From NCBI GenBank assembly GCA_013398055.1, contig VZRS01006590.1:124001-188000 (forward strand): DNA of 64,000 bases. Direction: 5' to 3'. A program made the translations under genes and the position numbers. This document shows positions 46,183 through 59,800 of the stretch, piece after piece. This stretch comes from Ifrita kowaldi (taxonomy: Eukaryota > Chordata > Aves > Passeriformes > Cinclosomatidae). Each line of letters opens with the position of its first letter. The stretch's first letter is position 1. Under the pieces are notes generated by a model. That model saw only the letters and a program-made list of their open reading frames with translations, had not been told where the DNA came from and searched no databases.

Positions 46183-49100
46183 AGCAGAGCTGAGCATCCA
46201 TCGCGTGGCTCAAACAGATTCTTGCGAGCACTGTTGGCTCAGTCTAATTACGGAAAAGAAGAGTAGGCAGGAGAGTTTCCAGGGAGGGTTTCTCCCATTC
46301 CCAGTGGGCATTGCAGGCATGCCAGGCAAAGGAAGCTGGAATAATAAGATCCCACCACTAAGGATTTACTGTAATGTCAAAAGAACTTTAATTACAGTTG
46401 GCTCCAGGGGTCTGTCCCTGTAATTGTGCATCGGCGCTTTTCAGGCACTGCTCATCAGCAATATATTCAGCAAGAAATAGATGTTATATCTCGCTTTCCT
46501 CCTTCGTGCCATGAATTATCTGGAGCTGGTAGGAAGCTTCGAGTTCAGCTTGACTGCCTCATGGAAAGTTCAGGATAAAAGGGAAGAATATATCTTTTCT
46601 TCTCCCCTCCCTGGCTGCATTCAGGGACCTTTCCGCAGGGCTGTCTGGGACCTTTCAGCTCTGCATCGCTCTGGCAGCAAAGATCACACTCCTGTTAAGA
46701 GAATTCTCCTGGAATATTAAACTGCAGGGGTGGAGACGGCCCAGCAGCAAGCAATGTGAGCACCAGCTCAGCCCTCCAGGGCCAGCGTCCCCACTGAACC
46801 GGTGAGCAGCTTTCCGTGGCAGTGTTGGGATCACTACAGCCTGGGATGGGACAGCAGCACTTCATAAGATGTGGCTGCCAAGGTGGCAGGGGACAGAGTT
46901 TAGCTCAATGCACAAGGTTCCTCCCAGGCTGTGTTTTTCAAGGGATTTGATGCCAAGAACAAAAATAAATAAATCTCTGCCATTTCCTGGGGTGGAACTG
47001 GCAGAGCTCCTGCCACTGTGCAGAGGCAGAGGTGACTTCCCTGGCTGAGGAAGAGGAGCAGCTGCTGGTGAGGCAGTCAAGGAGCCACTTGAACTGCCCA
47101 TGGCTCTGGAACATCCTGGACATCCCTCATCCAGCCCCTGCACCAGGGGCTGGAACACAACTACCTGGAAGATAAACTGCAGCTACTGCCTAAAAGCATG
47201 CAGATGGTTGAGTGAAGACAGGGAGGAAGAGTCCAATCGACAGCAGACTGAAACCTGACATGTGAATTTTAAATAGACAGAATGCTATTACCCAAATTGG
47301 GCCTTGGCTGGGGCTCCAGGCAATTGAGGGGTTTCCATCTGTGGTTTGGAAGTTTTCTGGGCTTGGACAGCCCTGCTGTGTGAGTATCAGGCACAAAATA
47401 ATGGCTGTGCCAAGAGAGCTGCTCAGGCTGCGCTGTCACATCCGCGGATGGAATCTCCCCAGGTTAAAACTGCACTGCCACAGCAGGGACTGGAGCATTC
47501 AGTGTGCTTTTGGTGATCAGAACCCACAGAAACAAAACCAAAAGCACAGCAAACAATAACTGAATGCACCAACAGTCCACATTCCAGACTAAGGCTGCTG
47601 AGTTCTGCCCTGCGTCCCTTGGTGGTGAATGGTCACTTTTGGCACAAAGGACACCAGTTGAATTAGACATTTGACTCTTACCAAAAACAAAAGTAAAAAA
47701 ATTCCTTAGAAGTCTCCTTGTAAAGATAGAAATACGCTGATGTGGTTGAAACATTCTTTTTTAACCTCAATATATAATGAAAGGTAGCACAGGTAAAGAG
47801 TTGCATCTTGTCTTTCCAGTTGCATTTCTCCTCCTTGCAGTGCCTCCCCAGCATCCCTGGCAGCCTGGCATCCTGCAAGGGCTGCATTTGAAGGCAGGAA
47901 CAGCAGCGTGGTGCTGTCACATTTTGGCACTGACACTGTCTGCATGGGAGGAGTTCAGTTAGGAAGTGACACAATTCCCAAGCTTTTCCAATGGAGTTGT
48001 CTGAATGATTAGCTCCTGTTTTCTGTCTTTATTTAGAGAAAAATGCACTTAAAAAGAACTTATTTCTTTTATGGTCTGACTGACTGCCTTTGGCAGCGAG
48101 GTTTCCTCACCTGTCTAAAATTTCAAGTCCTTTAAGTACATAACTGAATTTTCATTACACAGCCATTTCTTAATCAGTTCAGAAAATTAATCCTGATTTA
48201 AAGTAATCCTGCAGAGGTATCAGCTCTCACAGCCTCAGGTGCTAATTCCAGTTCTGACACAAGCTAAGCCTTGTCCAGTTTCTCTTCTGCCTTCCCTCCA
48301 CTGCAGCTTTTCCCTTGTTCCCACCACACTGGGGTTTTCCCCTTCTTCCTTCATGGGGTTTAAGTATAGAAAGCCTGGACAGGTTGAAATCTGTCATTTA
48401 ATAAATCACCAAATTCTAATGTGAATAATTAAGGATTTTTTGCTACCCTCTTCTAGGAATTTAACCTACATTCATGTATTCAATGCCCATTGTCGCACTG
48501 TAAATCCAATTTATAAGGGCAATGTTTTAATTGCACAAAATGCCTTCCAAAGCAGCATGAGCTAAACCAAGCAAACACCCTCTCTGTTGGATGTATACAT
48601 TCCTAATTGTTGTTTGCAATTCAGCAGTGGAATTTCCTGCCTCATGGCACGTCAGGAGCAGAGGGGATGTGCAAGCTCGGAGCTGCTTTTGAGCTTGGCT
48701 CTTCTGGACTTTGAGGCTGGTGCATGGAAGCTGTGCCTGGGAAACCACTGGTAGTTACTAAGCAACTCTGGGGGCCAGGGTTGGTCGAAATTCCAGCAGA
48801 TTTCCTGCCTGCAACAGCATCTCTGCAACCCTGGAAGAGCAGCTTACAGAAGGGAGCCCTGAAGGGTTCTCCTGAATATAAAAAAAGAGCACGTGTAGAG
48901 CATTGCACAGCCCAGCTCACAAATCAGGGGGTTTGTGTTTAGATGCCGTTTGTAAATTCTGTGAAGAGCTCAAAGCAAGCTAGATCTCATAAATCTTGAA
49001 AGAAGCCAGCGCTGCTTTAACTCATACATCATGAGAGGCATTGAGCAGTGCCACGGAGTTTTAAGAGGCTGAAAAGCAGGGGAAGCAGCCTGGAGCTGGG

Positions 49101-49544
49101 AATGGGCTGATGAGAGGGGGTGGCAGATGTTTCTCCACGAGCAGAGGATGTTCCCAGGCTGTCACCACGAGCCCTGGGCAGAGGGGAGGAGCAGGGTGAG
49201 AGGCAGAGGGACAAGGCAGGGACGTGCAGGTGACACCAGGGGCTGCGGGAAGGTGCCACAGACAAGCAGTGAAAGCCCAGACGAGGGTTACAGGCACCAC
49301 CTAAGGATGGTGCATTTTTGCTTTGAACATCACCATTCTTTCCTGCAAATCCATGGGTTTGGGCACACGTGTTTCTTCATCCCTCCCTTCTCTCTGGCTG
49401 GGCCATTATTGCATTGCTTTGTTTTTCTATCACGTTCCCACATTTGGTGAACAAATCTGTTTTTCAGAGGTAAGATGGGGTAAGAAACCTGCCCATCTTA
49501 TAAGCCTTGGATTGCTAAGAATGCTCAGGATAATAACAATTGTA

Positions 49545-49708
49545 TACCACAGGGTGGTTTGGGTTGGAAGGGACCTTTAAAAACCATCTCTCCAACCCCT
49601 CTGCCATGGGCAGGGACAGGTTCTACCAGCTCAGGTTACTCAGAGCTCCTTCCAGCCTGGCCCTGAGAGTTTCCGGGGATGAGGCATCCACAAACTGCCG
49701 GGTTTGGA
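49545..49708 (-). mobile_element. CR1 LINE fragment, 3' end
   Basis: The plus strand reads gggtggtttgggttggaagg, CCAACCCCTCTGCCATGGGC, then GCTCCTTCCAGCCTGGCCCT and GGGGATGAGGCATCCACAAA. It is a CR1 3' end in reverse complement, moderately diverged and truncated. Confidence 0.92.
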
Positions 49709-52700
49709 GAGATGTTTTCTTGACAGGGAGAAAACCTGTGGTGGAAGAATGTGCATGTCCCACAGGGGAACCCAATACTCTTGCTCCCACCTTAGTCCTG
49801 ATCCTGTGCCAAAACAAAAATACTAAAAATCCTCTGGAAACCTCAGACAGAACAAGAAGTGGGAGAAGAAGGAATCTCACCAGAGAGATCTACTCTGTGG
49901 GAGTCATTGCAATCTGAAATGATAATAAAGAGCAAGCTCTGCTTCCTGGAGATCAGGAATGCTTGGGGGAGTTTCAGGCCGCACAGGCAGAGCCCAGGAG
50001 CTGTAACTGTAGGCAGTTACTACATGATGCTACAGCAGTGGCAAAAGCAGGGGAGAGAGACTTAAACAAATAAAATCTGCTAAGTTTTGGTTGTGCTGCA
50101 CAGGTCGTTGGAAATTTGGGATATTAGTGCATCAATGCACCCTGGAGATGTCCAACGCTGGCTGTTTCTGGATGAGAAAATCATAAATATATAAGTATAA
50201 GATATGACTTCTACCATGGGGTTTCAGCATGAGCATAGGTGTGGGTCAAAGCAAGAAGAAAACATTTGTTATGACAGTCCCTCTCGAAAAACACTAAAGT
50301 TAAAATCTTTCTTCTTTCTAAATTAATTTTTTCATAAGAAATATTTGAACTCTCAGATGGTTCCTCTTAAAATAGCCAGCATACAGCAGGGGTTCACTGC
50401 ACTAATTAACACTCCTCTAGGAGAAAGGGGATTCACCACTAAATTCTTCTGCATTGATACTTAAAGGTGAGGATTTGTTTGCACACCATGAGAGAGGGTT
50501 CCTTACCAAGGACTCAGATTTATCAGGCAGCAGTGTCAACCCCCTGGAAGTCCCAGGACTTGCCAGCCATGAGTTGAAGGCAAAACAAAATGGGGGGGGA
50601 AAAAATGAGTTGAACATCTGTTGGCTGTGCAGAGCTTCAAAATTTATATCAAAACAGAGGCAGTGATCCCTCTTTAAAGTATCACAAATCTAAACCTCAG
50701 CCTGGTGGGTGTCACAGCACACCATCTGTTAAATTAATACAGTTTAATTAATCAAAGTTAAATGTTCTTACACGTTTTCACTTCTGCACCAGAAGAAGCA
50801 TTAACTCCACAGAATAGTGAATATCCTGCAACTGGATCTGGGATGGATGCAGGATGATTAATGTGTTTACAGTCAACATCCAGCCAATGGAAATGCTGGA
50901 GTTTAAGATCTGTGGGAAAATCTGTAAAAAATGGCAAATATACTGCAGCAAGTATTTAATGTACCATGTAAAGGAAGGGACAAGAGTAAGGCTGGGGATG
51001 GCAGCTGCCATCCAGGTGACCACCGTGTGGAGAATATCCACATGTCTTATCCATTTTCCTTAAGTCTGCTATTGAGGATTTTTCCTCATGGAGAAGCTGT
51101 GTCTCTGTTGTATGGCCAGGTAATATTGACCCGTAGCCATCTTTGACTCCCAGGGAATGTTTCCTGGGTTTAGATAAAGAGAAGTAGCCCTGAAATTCTT
51201 CTTCCTGAAAAGAGCAATTCCTAAAAAATTCCTTTGAGATAAGTACCAGATCTGCACTGATATCCCAGACAGTTGAGGCCGATGAGCCTTGAATCTCCAA
51301 TCCAATCCCTTTGTTATTCGCCTTGTACCAGCACAAAGACCCCCATCCTGGAGGACTTCGGTGTGACATTTGTAATATTCTGATTGTCCCATCCCCACAA
51401 CAAAGGTTTTACAGAGAATTTCCTAAGTGGGTGATAATGTTTTGATTTTATCCATCACTGTACTTACATTGCTACTCCTGCAAAACACCCGTGCTTATCA
51501 TAAACGCCTGGGTTATCATGGAAAAATTATCTGATGGAGCTGCTAATGATTCGCACAGAATAGTCACTGAAGTTAGGAAAATATTCATAAATACAATCTA
51601 CGTTCTGCAAGGGGAGGATTTTTGCACAGCATGGAAATCTGGATTATATATTTTTTTAATAAAACACAACGTGAGATTGGAGCAGAGGATTAATCTTGTC
51701 AATTAAAGCAGATGTTGATGTTTAACCTCTGGTGAACCTGTAGTTCACAGGAGAGCTGAGCTGGGATGCACACCCCTGCACTGGAAATTGGTACAGGAGA
51801 TTAGGATTTGATCCAAGCTTTATTTCCTCATTGCAAACAATGCTGCAATTTTACTGCAGGGGCCAGAAATAGATTAAATAAAAGGAGGAAACGGCCATAA
51901 CCACGTTAGCAATAAGATACAATGTGAGCTGAGGCTGGAAGTCAAATTTTAGAAGAGAGCAGGTTAAAGGCCCAGAGGATTAGAATGGAGGAGTGCAGGA
52001 TTTGTAGCTGGGGACAAATGGAGCCACCACACAGAGCCCTGAGCTCATCTCAAGGCACCCCAGCTCCCCAGTGAGCACACACCCAGCACTGCTGGCTCTG
52101 GAATCTGCTCCTGCCGCCAGAGGGAGGCCAGGATGTAACAGGAGATGGAGGGAAGGCGGAAGGAGAGAGAGGGATAAGGGCAGCTCTGCATGAGGAGCTG
52201 CCTCACTCACATCCTCCAAATATCACAACTCATCTCTGAGATAAAAAGCTCACACCCTTTCTGCTGCTCTGCCACTGGAGAGGCTCCAGTGGCAGCATTG
52301 TGTCTTCAGTAACTCTTCTCTTAAGCCTACACAATACATAAAAACAGGGAAAACAACAGAATTTACTGAGTGCCACAGAAGTAGATGTTGGTTTATTTTT
52401 TTTAAGAACAGATAATGCAACTTAAGCTGTTTTTAGGGCGTGATTAGCTCTCCTCCCCAGCGGGGCCTCTCACGAGGGACAGCCCCTGCACAGCTCCTGC
52501 TTTCCATGACCACTCCTCCCCACCTCACACAGCAAAGGAGGGCTCATCTTCCTCTTACCAGAGAGCTGGGAAAAAATCTGATACCAAAGAAGTGATTCTT
52601 GCTTTGCTTTGTCTCTCTTTTCATCACAAGATCAGAGTTCATTGTCCCTACAGAAAGAGCTGTGTGATTCTACATAGAGATTTACATAGGCAGTAGCAGA

Positions 52701-55700
52701 AATATCGAGAAGAAATGCTAATTAAAATTCTCCTGAGCTCAGCAGAAGTCACCCACCTGTGCTTCTGGAAGCCCTCAGTGCTCAGTACCTTTCACCGTGG
52801 TCAAAGGGGGTGTGAAGGGGACACAAAATGAAACAAAAAAGCAGATTGGTAGAGGGAAAAAAAAGTAAAATAAGGCTGCAGAACATCCTCCAGCTTCCAG
52901 TGGGAGAGGGAAGAAGTCAGATACGGTGTGGGCTCCCACCCTCCAGCCTGGGGGCAGCTCACAGCTGCACAGATGTTGCTCTCTCCGGGTGCCCTCCCGA
53001 GCAGCTCCATCAGCAGCGCCAGCCCCTGGCTGCATTCACCCCAATTCCTTCAGCACAGACAGAGCCTGAGTGCAGAGCTTCCCTGGGATCAGTGGGGCAC
53101 ACAGTGCAGGCAGCTGTTGGGGCAAGGCCAGAACTACACCAAGTTCCAAGAGCAGCCAGCTGCAGCCAGGCCCGGGTTTCACAAGGGCCTCTGCATCTTG
53201 CCAGAGCTTGTGCAGGTGCATCTCTGAGCACTTCAAAAGCAGAGCAGGTAAATCAGGGTCTGTAACTCAGTCCCTGGTGCTGCCTCAGTCACTGACACAC
53301 CACAAACCCCATTTATCTCCCCCAAGACTCAGCAGTGCCATCACCCACCTTAAAAACAGACATCTTCAGCCTTTGGTTCAGTTTGTAATCTCATTTTCAC
53401 CTTTCGTTTCTCAGTTCTCCCTGATCCTGGGACATTTGGGCAGCTCCTGCTGCCTGCATTGTCCATTCAGGCACACACAGTGAACATCCCTCCCGGAGGG
53501 GGAGGACAGGGAGTGGTTGAGCAGGATGAGGAAGGTGGGCTGTGAGCACTGTCAATGAGAAAGCAATGGGAATTCTGCTGGAGAAGATGGAGTCGGAGCA
53601 GCATGTCTCTGAAATGCTATTAAAAATATTAAATAAAAAAAATTCAAAAACAACAAAAAGAGCACACAAAAGCGTTCTTTCACCCAAATATGAGGCAGTG
53701 GCCAGGTAGAAGTGCCCACCCCCTCCTCACACCATTCACTCATCATCTCTCTAAGTGCAATTGGCTTCCCCAACACAAAAACCACCTGGCTTTTATTGCT
53801 GTCCTGCTCTACAGGGCCAGAGCAGGGACTGCTGGGCACACACAGATGATGGGGGTTGGAACAATCTTCTTAGAGGTGAGATTGAGTTTCATTTTTTACC
53901 CAGAGGGAGAGAATTGGAAAATTTGTTTCTCTTTACTCTGCATAAGCAACGACTGAATTATTGCTTAAGTAGAGACACAGAGCATGGAGAGGAAAGAAGA
54001 GTGTTATTCTTCCTGGAGCAGGACTGTGAAAGTCATCCCTCTGAAGCATGGCATGCAGCTGAATTCTCCACTTTGGTGAGAAAGAATGAGGAAAAATAAA
54101 TAATGTTGTCACTGTTCTATTTTTTTTCCCTCTCCTTTGTGCTTTAGTTCACCTGATAAAGCAATTTAGGTAACAAAGTCAAGCAGAAAATGAGTATTCC
54201 CTTCATTTTTTGGTGCAGAAAGCAGAGGCAGATCCAGCTGCTGTGCTGTGCACCTTTGTTATCCATTCCCACCTGTGAGAGCTGGGGTTAATCCCATGCC
54301 AGGGCAGTGTTTTGTAGGGATAACCATGACCCCGCTGCTGCATCTGCTGTGCTCCGAGTGTGGAGAGCTGATCCAGGATCCCCCGAGTGGCTGCACGCAT
54401 CACTTGGCCAACTGCACGTCAGAGAGGATTAGTGGGAAGGGGAAGAAGCTATTCCCTTGGGAATGGGGAGGCGAGGAGAGGACCTGGAGCGAGTCAAGGG
54501 GAATTCTGAGCAAGTTTAGCTGCTCTGGCCATAAAGTTATCAAAATACAGTGCTGGATTTTGTTTGGGTTACTGCTTCGTTCCCACATGCTTCAGTGATT
54601 TATGACCCTGAGACTGAACAACAACAAAAAAGAAGGATTGCTTTGTGTTCCTGCTAAAACTCTGTCCTTGTGAGGGGGGTTGGAGAACAGGTCATTGCTT
54701 GGGATGCAGGGCTGTGACCAGGAAGATTTTGTTTCTTTCCCTGCTCTGTCCCAAACTTCCCATACGACTTCAGGAAACATCTTTCCCTTGCATCTCCAGT
54801 GTTACTCAGTAACCTGTTGAGATTCAGCAGCTGCCTGGTGTCTGGGAAGGTGGGAAAGCACCTCTCTCCTTCGCTGGGGCATGGTGAGAAGGAATAGATG
54901 GGATTTTGAGGAGCTCAGCTCTCAGCATAACAGGCTGATCAATATCTAGAGCAGATTCGAGCTCTCTGCTGATGGATGGCAGGGAGGGATTTACCAACAG
55001 AGTTCAGCACAAGCTTAATGAAGCTTTTGCACGGCATGAACTAACAGCTGTTATCACCTCAGCACCTCGTGCATTCATCAGTGGATTCTTGAGGTGTGGG
55101 GAGGAAGGGGAAAAAACAGAATTTATTTTCTTTTTCTGTTTCAAGCTGATATCCTGATTAAATGGCTAATTTGGTGGTAATTAAATTGCTGAGATGGTGC
55201 ATGCAGCGCTCCCACTGCTTGTCACAGTGTGCCAGATCCCAGTGCTGAAGGACCAAAGCAGATCTCCAAACTCCGGCTGTGGTCCCTGAGAACTGCAGAA
55301 TCTCCTCCTCAGGAGCTTTTCTGCTGAGCGGAAAACCAGCTTTTTTTACCAGGTTTGAGCAGGCCGAGCTAGAAAACCCTAGAAGTTGCTCCTTCTCCTG
55401 ATTTCTCATTTTCTCCAGCCAGAAAAATCCAATCAGTAGCACTAAAAGTTGCTCAAATCCATAGGTTTTCACATTTGCAGGGGATTGTTGCCAGCTCTGC
55501 AGCAATCCAGCATATTTGTGTATAAATGATCAGAGCTGGATACACGTGGCTGCAGAGGGGTCACATGAGCAATGTGTACACACGCACATATATGTGAATA
55601 AACTCACCCTTCCCAAAGAAAGTTTGCTTCAGCTTTCTCCTGTGTACAGGATTTGTCTTCTCATTGTTTTTCCCTGAACTGTTTTTTTGTAAGAAACTCG

Positions 55701-56189
55701 GCAAGCTGTCAAGCAGAGTAGTTTTTGTCAACAAAAATAAATTCATAACTGTAATTTCCTTTCAAAGACTGAATCGATTTCTTTCTGGGTAGGGTTTATT
55801 CCAGATTTCTTAGTGACTGTCACTTAATTTCAGAACAGTATATTGCTGCTGTGCTCTGACTTTGGAGGTAATTATGTAAACTCTTTTTTTAAAAGAGCAC
55901 AGACATAAGGTGCTCCTGTTCAAATCTTCACTATTTATCAACTTTCTTCCTGAAATTCCCATGCAGATACCATGACCTGACCTAGGTGTATATGGCAGTA
56001 ACTATTGATACAACAGGAATAATTAAATTTACAGTTGAGACTTTTATTCCTACTGTTGTCAATTTGTGAATGACACAAATCCTGATTTGTAGGTTGGTGC
56101 TCAAAGTCCTAATTTTTTAAGAGATGGTGACATCAGGCATAATTTGCCCCCAGCCAGCCTCAAAGTACCCCATCATAAACTCAATCCTT
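49709..56189. other. 6.5 kb without a recognisable gene
   Basis: Mixed AT-moderate sequence. The 52000-53300 part is somewhat more GC-rich and carries several overlapping open frames on both strands (up to about 145 codons) with no recognisable domain. No transposon was identified. Confidence 0.55.
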
Positions 56190-56258
56190 TGTGCCAGGAG
56201 AGATTTAGGTTGGATATTAGAACAAATTTCTTCATGGAAAGGCTTGTCCAGCTGATGC
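56190..56258 (+). mobile_element. CR1 fragment, left piece
   Basis: GGAGAGATTTAGGTTGGATA followed by TTCTTCATGGAAAGG matches the sense CR1 segment about 200 bases before the 3' end. Similarity fades at about 56258. Confidence 0.7.
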
Positions 56259-56732
56259 CATGATGATTTTTTTGCCTTTTCTTTTATATCCCTTTTATGT
56301 ACCTTTCATAGCTTTTTGTGTTCTTAGTGTTTTTTAGCCTACATTCTTAGACTAATTTGTCAAGCTGGGAAACTCAACACTTTGGAAGCTTTGTAGTTAG
56401 GGATCAGAGTGCCCCAGACCCCGAGGTCCTCTCCAGAACACATTTTGTAAACTGAGATAGAACCATCCGGGGTGTTGGAACCCAAAGTGCAGAGAATATT
56501 TCTCTGCCTGTTTTGAAGGGTTCTACCCCCCTGGACAACACTGGTTTTGACCTTCGTCCATAGAGAAAATTACCTACACTCTGAGAAGAATTACAATCAA
56601 CACTCGTGTAAACTAGATGATAGAGTAGTTTGTAAGAATGCCACAGGGTGAAAAATTTAGAGGTTTTAGGCTTGTTAATGTAGTAAATAGATAAAAGCTA
56701 AAAACTTCTGTAGGATTCTTCATTCANTAACA
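56259..56732. mobile_element. possible solo LTR lying between two CR1 pieces
   Basis: About 472 bases with no CR1 similarity lie between two CR1 pieces that are in the same orientation and the correct order. The insert can be framed as TGATGATTTT at 56261 to TAACA at 56732, giving the TG...CA ends of an LTR, and the length suits a solo LTR. No clean target-site duplication was found: GATG recurs near both edges, but not directly abutting TG and CA. About 60 bases of CR1 also seem to be missing. An alternative is unrelated DNA between two separate CR1 fragments. A single N sits at 56727. Confidence 0.38.
56727..56727. other. single ambiguous base (N)
   Basis: One N occurs at the right edge of the possible LTR. 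It may mark a polymorphism or low-quality call and blocks a reliable search for the target-site duplication. Confidence 0.99.
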
Positions 56733-56734
56733 GA

Positions 56735-56850
56735 TGTGAGGATGTGGTACGTGGGGACAGGGGTCAGTGGTGACATTGACAGAGCTGAGGTTGGGCTCAG
56801 TGATCTTAGAGGGCTTTTCCAGCCTGAAAGATTCCATGATCCCATGAAAT
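56735..56850 (+). mobile_element. CR1 fragment, 3' end
   Basis: GGATGTGGTACGTGGGGACA, then GGTTGGGCTCAGTGATCTTA, GAGGGCTTTTCCAGCC and the terminal gattccatgatccc repeat form a sense CR1 3' end. It probably belongs to the same insertion as 56190-56258. Confidence 0.88.
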
Positions 56851-59800
56851 TTGGGGTTTGTGCCTCAGCCAGACTCCATGGGCAGATCCAGACTTGGGGG
56901 CTGTCACCCAGACCTGCTCCGTTCCCTTCCTCATGCCCCAGCACGAGAATGTCCCCCCTCTAACCCACTTTTGGGGCACACTCTGGGGAAGTGTTTCTGA
57001 TTCTGTGTGACTCCCACTGGAATGAGCAGACTCTGGATGCTCAGCGTGTTCCCAGCATGAAATCCTCCCTTGGCATGAGGGAAGCATCCAGGCAGAGCTG
57101 CTTTGCAGGCTTGGGAGCTGCTCTGAGCCTCAGCTGCAGTTCCCTCCAAGTCACACTCCTTGATTACAAAGTCACCATTAAAATTACATTATAGGATGTG
57201 AATGGGGTCAACAATCCTGGTAAACAAGAGGTAAAAGCAGCCATTAAGAAGCATTTGCTGGCGGCGAATCTTTGTAGTCTTAGAGGAGGCCAGGTGGGTC
57301 ACTGGATGTGAAATAGTGAGATCAAGAAGTAGGATGAATTATTAATTGCCAGAATTCATTATTTATTTCCTCGGTGCTACAGTTTACCCAGAGCTTTATA
57401 GGCAAACAAAGGGATCGGAGCCCTCAAATAAAACTTGGGTTCTGACAGTTCGGTTTTGTAGCATTTCTAGCCAGGGTTGGGTCATAAATTTAGGGCAGAA
57501 TTCAAAGGACACTCCACTCAATGGCAAATCTCCCTCCTAATTAAGATAGGAGCCAATTAAGGTTCTCTAATCAGCTTTACTCCTGCCATCCCAGCACATG
57601 ACTGTGTCTACAAACCAGATTAACCTCCTGCCTTCCAGGCTGCCTCACACCCCTGTGCTCAGCAGTATTTCTGAAGGATACTGTATACAAAGGATTTTAA
57701 ATTATGTTTTACTTTCAAAACGTTCTCTGGAAAATTTGTTCCCTATTTCCAGTGGGTAAGTGCTGACTCTGCAATATCTGCTGCTGTTTGGGTTGAGAGA
57801 GTGGAAAATTAAAAGTTAGTCTTGGATAAAAATTTGAGTTTTTTGACCCCATTCATTTAAACTTAGGTTAATTAGATATAGTCCAAACTAACAATCACCT
57901 TGGTGTTAAAAAACCTGATTTACATGAAGGTTTTAAACTTAAGAGCAGTATCTGCAGATCTGTGATTTAGGCTGAGCTCAGTAGGATGTGCACTCACATT
58001 TTACCATCCCTTTGTGGGGTGGGATCAATATTCGTCTCAAAGACAATGAAGGGAATTTTTCCTTTGGATGGAAATAAGGATTTCATTCCTGGTGAAAACA
58101 ATTGATTATGTAAATCTAGGATAGGACCTTTCTAGGAAATCTAGGAAAGGATTTTTGCAGGATTAGAGCTTTGGGAAAAGTTGCTCTGTGTTGTCTGCTG
58201 AGTTATAGAGAATGAGTTGAAGTTTTCAGTGAATTCTGAGGAAAAGAAACTTTGTTAAGCTCTGCCTTCTGTAAATGATGACTCTCCTATCCTTTAATAG
58301 TAAATTAACAGTTTGTTAACAGTAAAACCAGTTTATGTTGAATGAGAAAATCTTTTAAAAGTCTGCCATTCACTGATGTTGTTCCCTATTCATGCAAGCC
58401 CAGCATTTCACCTCATGAATTACATCCCAGTCAGGACCAGTGGATTTGTTCAGACAGTCTGGACTGACCTAAGTTGGTCTGAATCTGTTTAAAGAGGAGC
58501 TCAGTGGTCTCCCATCAGCAGAGAAAACACTGTTTTTAAACATGAGGTACTGACAGAAGCCTGACAGCCACGGCTCTGAGAGGGAAAACACTGCGGCAGT
58601 AGATGTGCTTGTTATTTATCTGTTTAATTAAAGAGCAAATTAATTCCTGCTAGGAGGGCAGGGAGCATTTGGCAACCCCAGAATCTGTTGCCTAAACCCC
58701 TTGGGAAGTAAAACTCATCCAGACACAGAAAATGAAAGCCTATGCTGGGATCTCAGAGCATCACTGAGGATCCAGAAGATGAGGAAGTTCCTGTAAAGAT
58801 CATATAGTGCCTAATATTCTAATTCTGTAATCCAGAATAGGGAATGGAGCTGTGCAAAATGGGTGACTGGCCATTGAAATGCATTCTGTGGCAAATAAAG
58901 AGGGAGAAAACAATTTTATTTCTAAAGATTAGTATGGGGAAGAAACCAGATGAATATTATTTACCAATTAATGAGACTTCTGGGTGTTTTTATGAGCCCC
59001 CTGTACTTCAGGAGAGGGTGCTGGAGCACACACCAGGCATTTACAAGCGGGGAGAAATGAATAGCCTGTCTGATTCTGACAAATTATCCTTGGAGAGGAA
59101 AATAACTCCATAAGAAATATGGTTGCTGTTAAACTTAATAAAAACAGACCCTGATGGACTCCCCTTGGAATTGTGGCAGACCTTGCCCATGCACTCCATC
59201 CCCACTCCTGTCAGACAGCTCTGTGAACTTATAATACATATGAAAAAAATATTCCTTTCATCCATTAAGACATAATTACTTTTCCCTTTCCCCCAGAAAA
59301 AAACTTGCAGGTGAAGCCCCATCTCTTGATGTAACTGCTGGGTGAAGAACTTACAATTCCAGCTAAAATAGGACCAGCTTAAACCAGTCGCTCATTTTTT
59401 TTCCAGAGACTCAGCAAGATATGTTTAAGAAGAATTTGCTGCTCTCCTGGGAAATCCGTAGAATTTGCTTACCACAAGGAAAAACCAGGCTTTCCATCCA
59501 GCTCCATGCAGAAGCATTTGAAAGGGTCATGCAGAGCTGCTGCATCCATTAAACTTTTGGAAAATCTGCCTACGTGGGAAGCATCGAGGGTTAACCTCTG
59601 TCCTGGAGTAGATGCATCACCTTACATCCCTTTTGGTGGGCGCTTGTCAAGATTTTGTCACTGTTTCTGCAAGCAGCTGCTGTGTGCCGGGGCTGTGAGA
59701 GCCGCTGCTTATCCTGAGGGGGTGGATTGCCTTCCCAGAAAGATGTGGGGAAGGATGGAAAAAGGAAAGTTACTGCAGAGCACGGGGAGAGGAGGGGGTG

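Larger units (their letters stand above)
41122..49544. other. 8.4 kb without a recognisable gene
   Basis: It holds a possible regulatory block at 42040-42260, a small CpG-bearing patch near 44250-44370, an alternating TA stretch near 44390-44405 and another near 45060-45090, and the 70-bp tandem repeat at 46042-46182. Open frames of up to about 126 codons have no recognisable domains. Confidence 0.55.
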
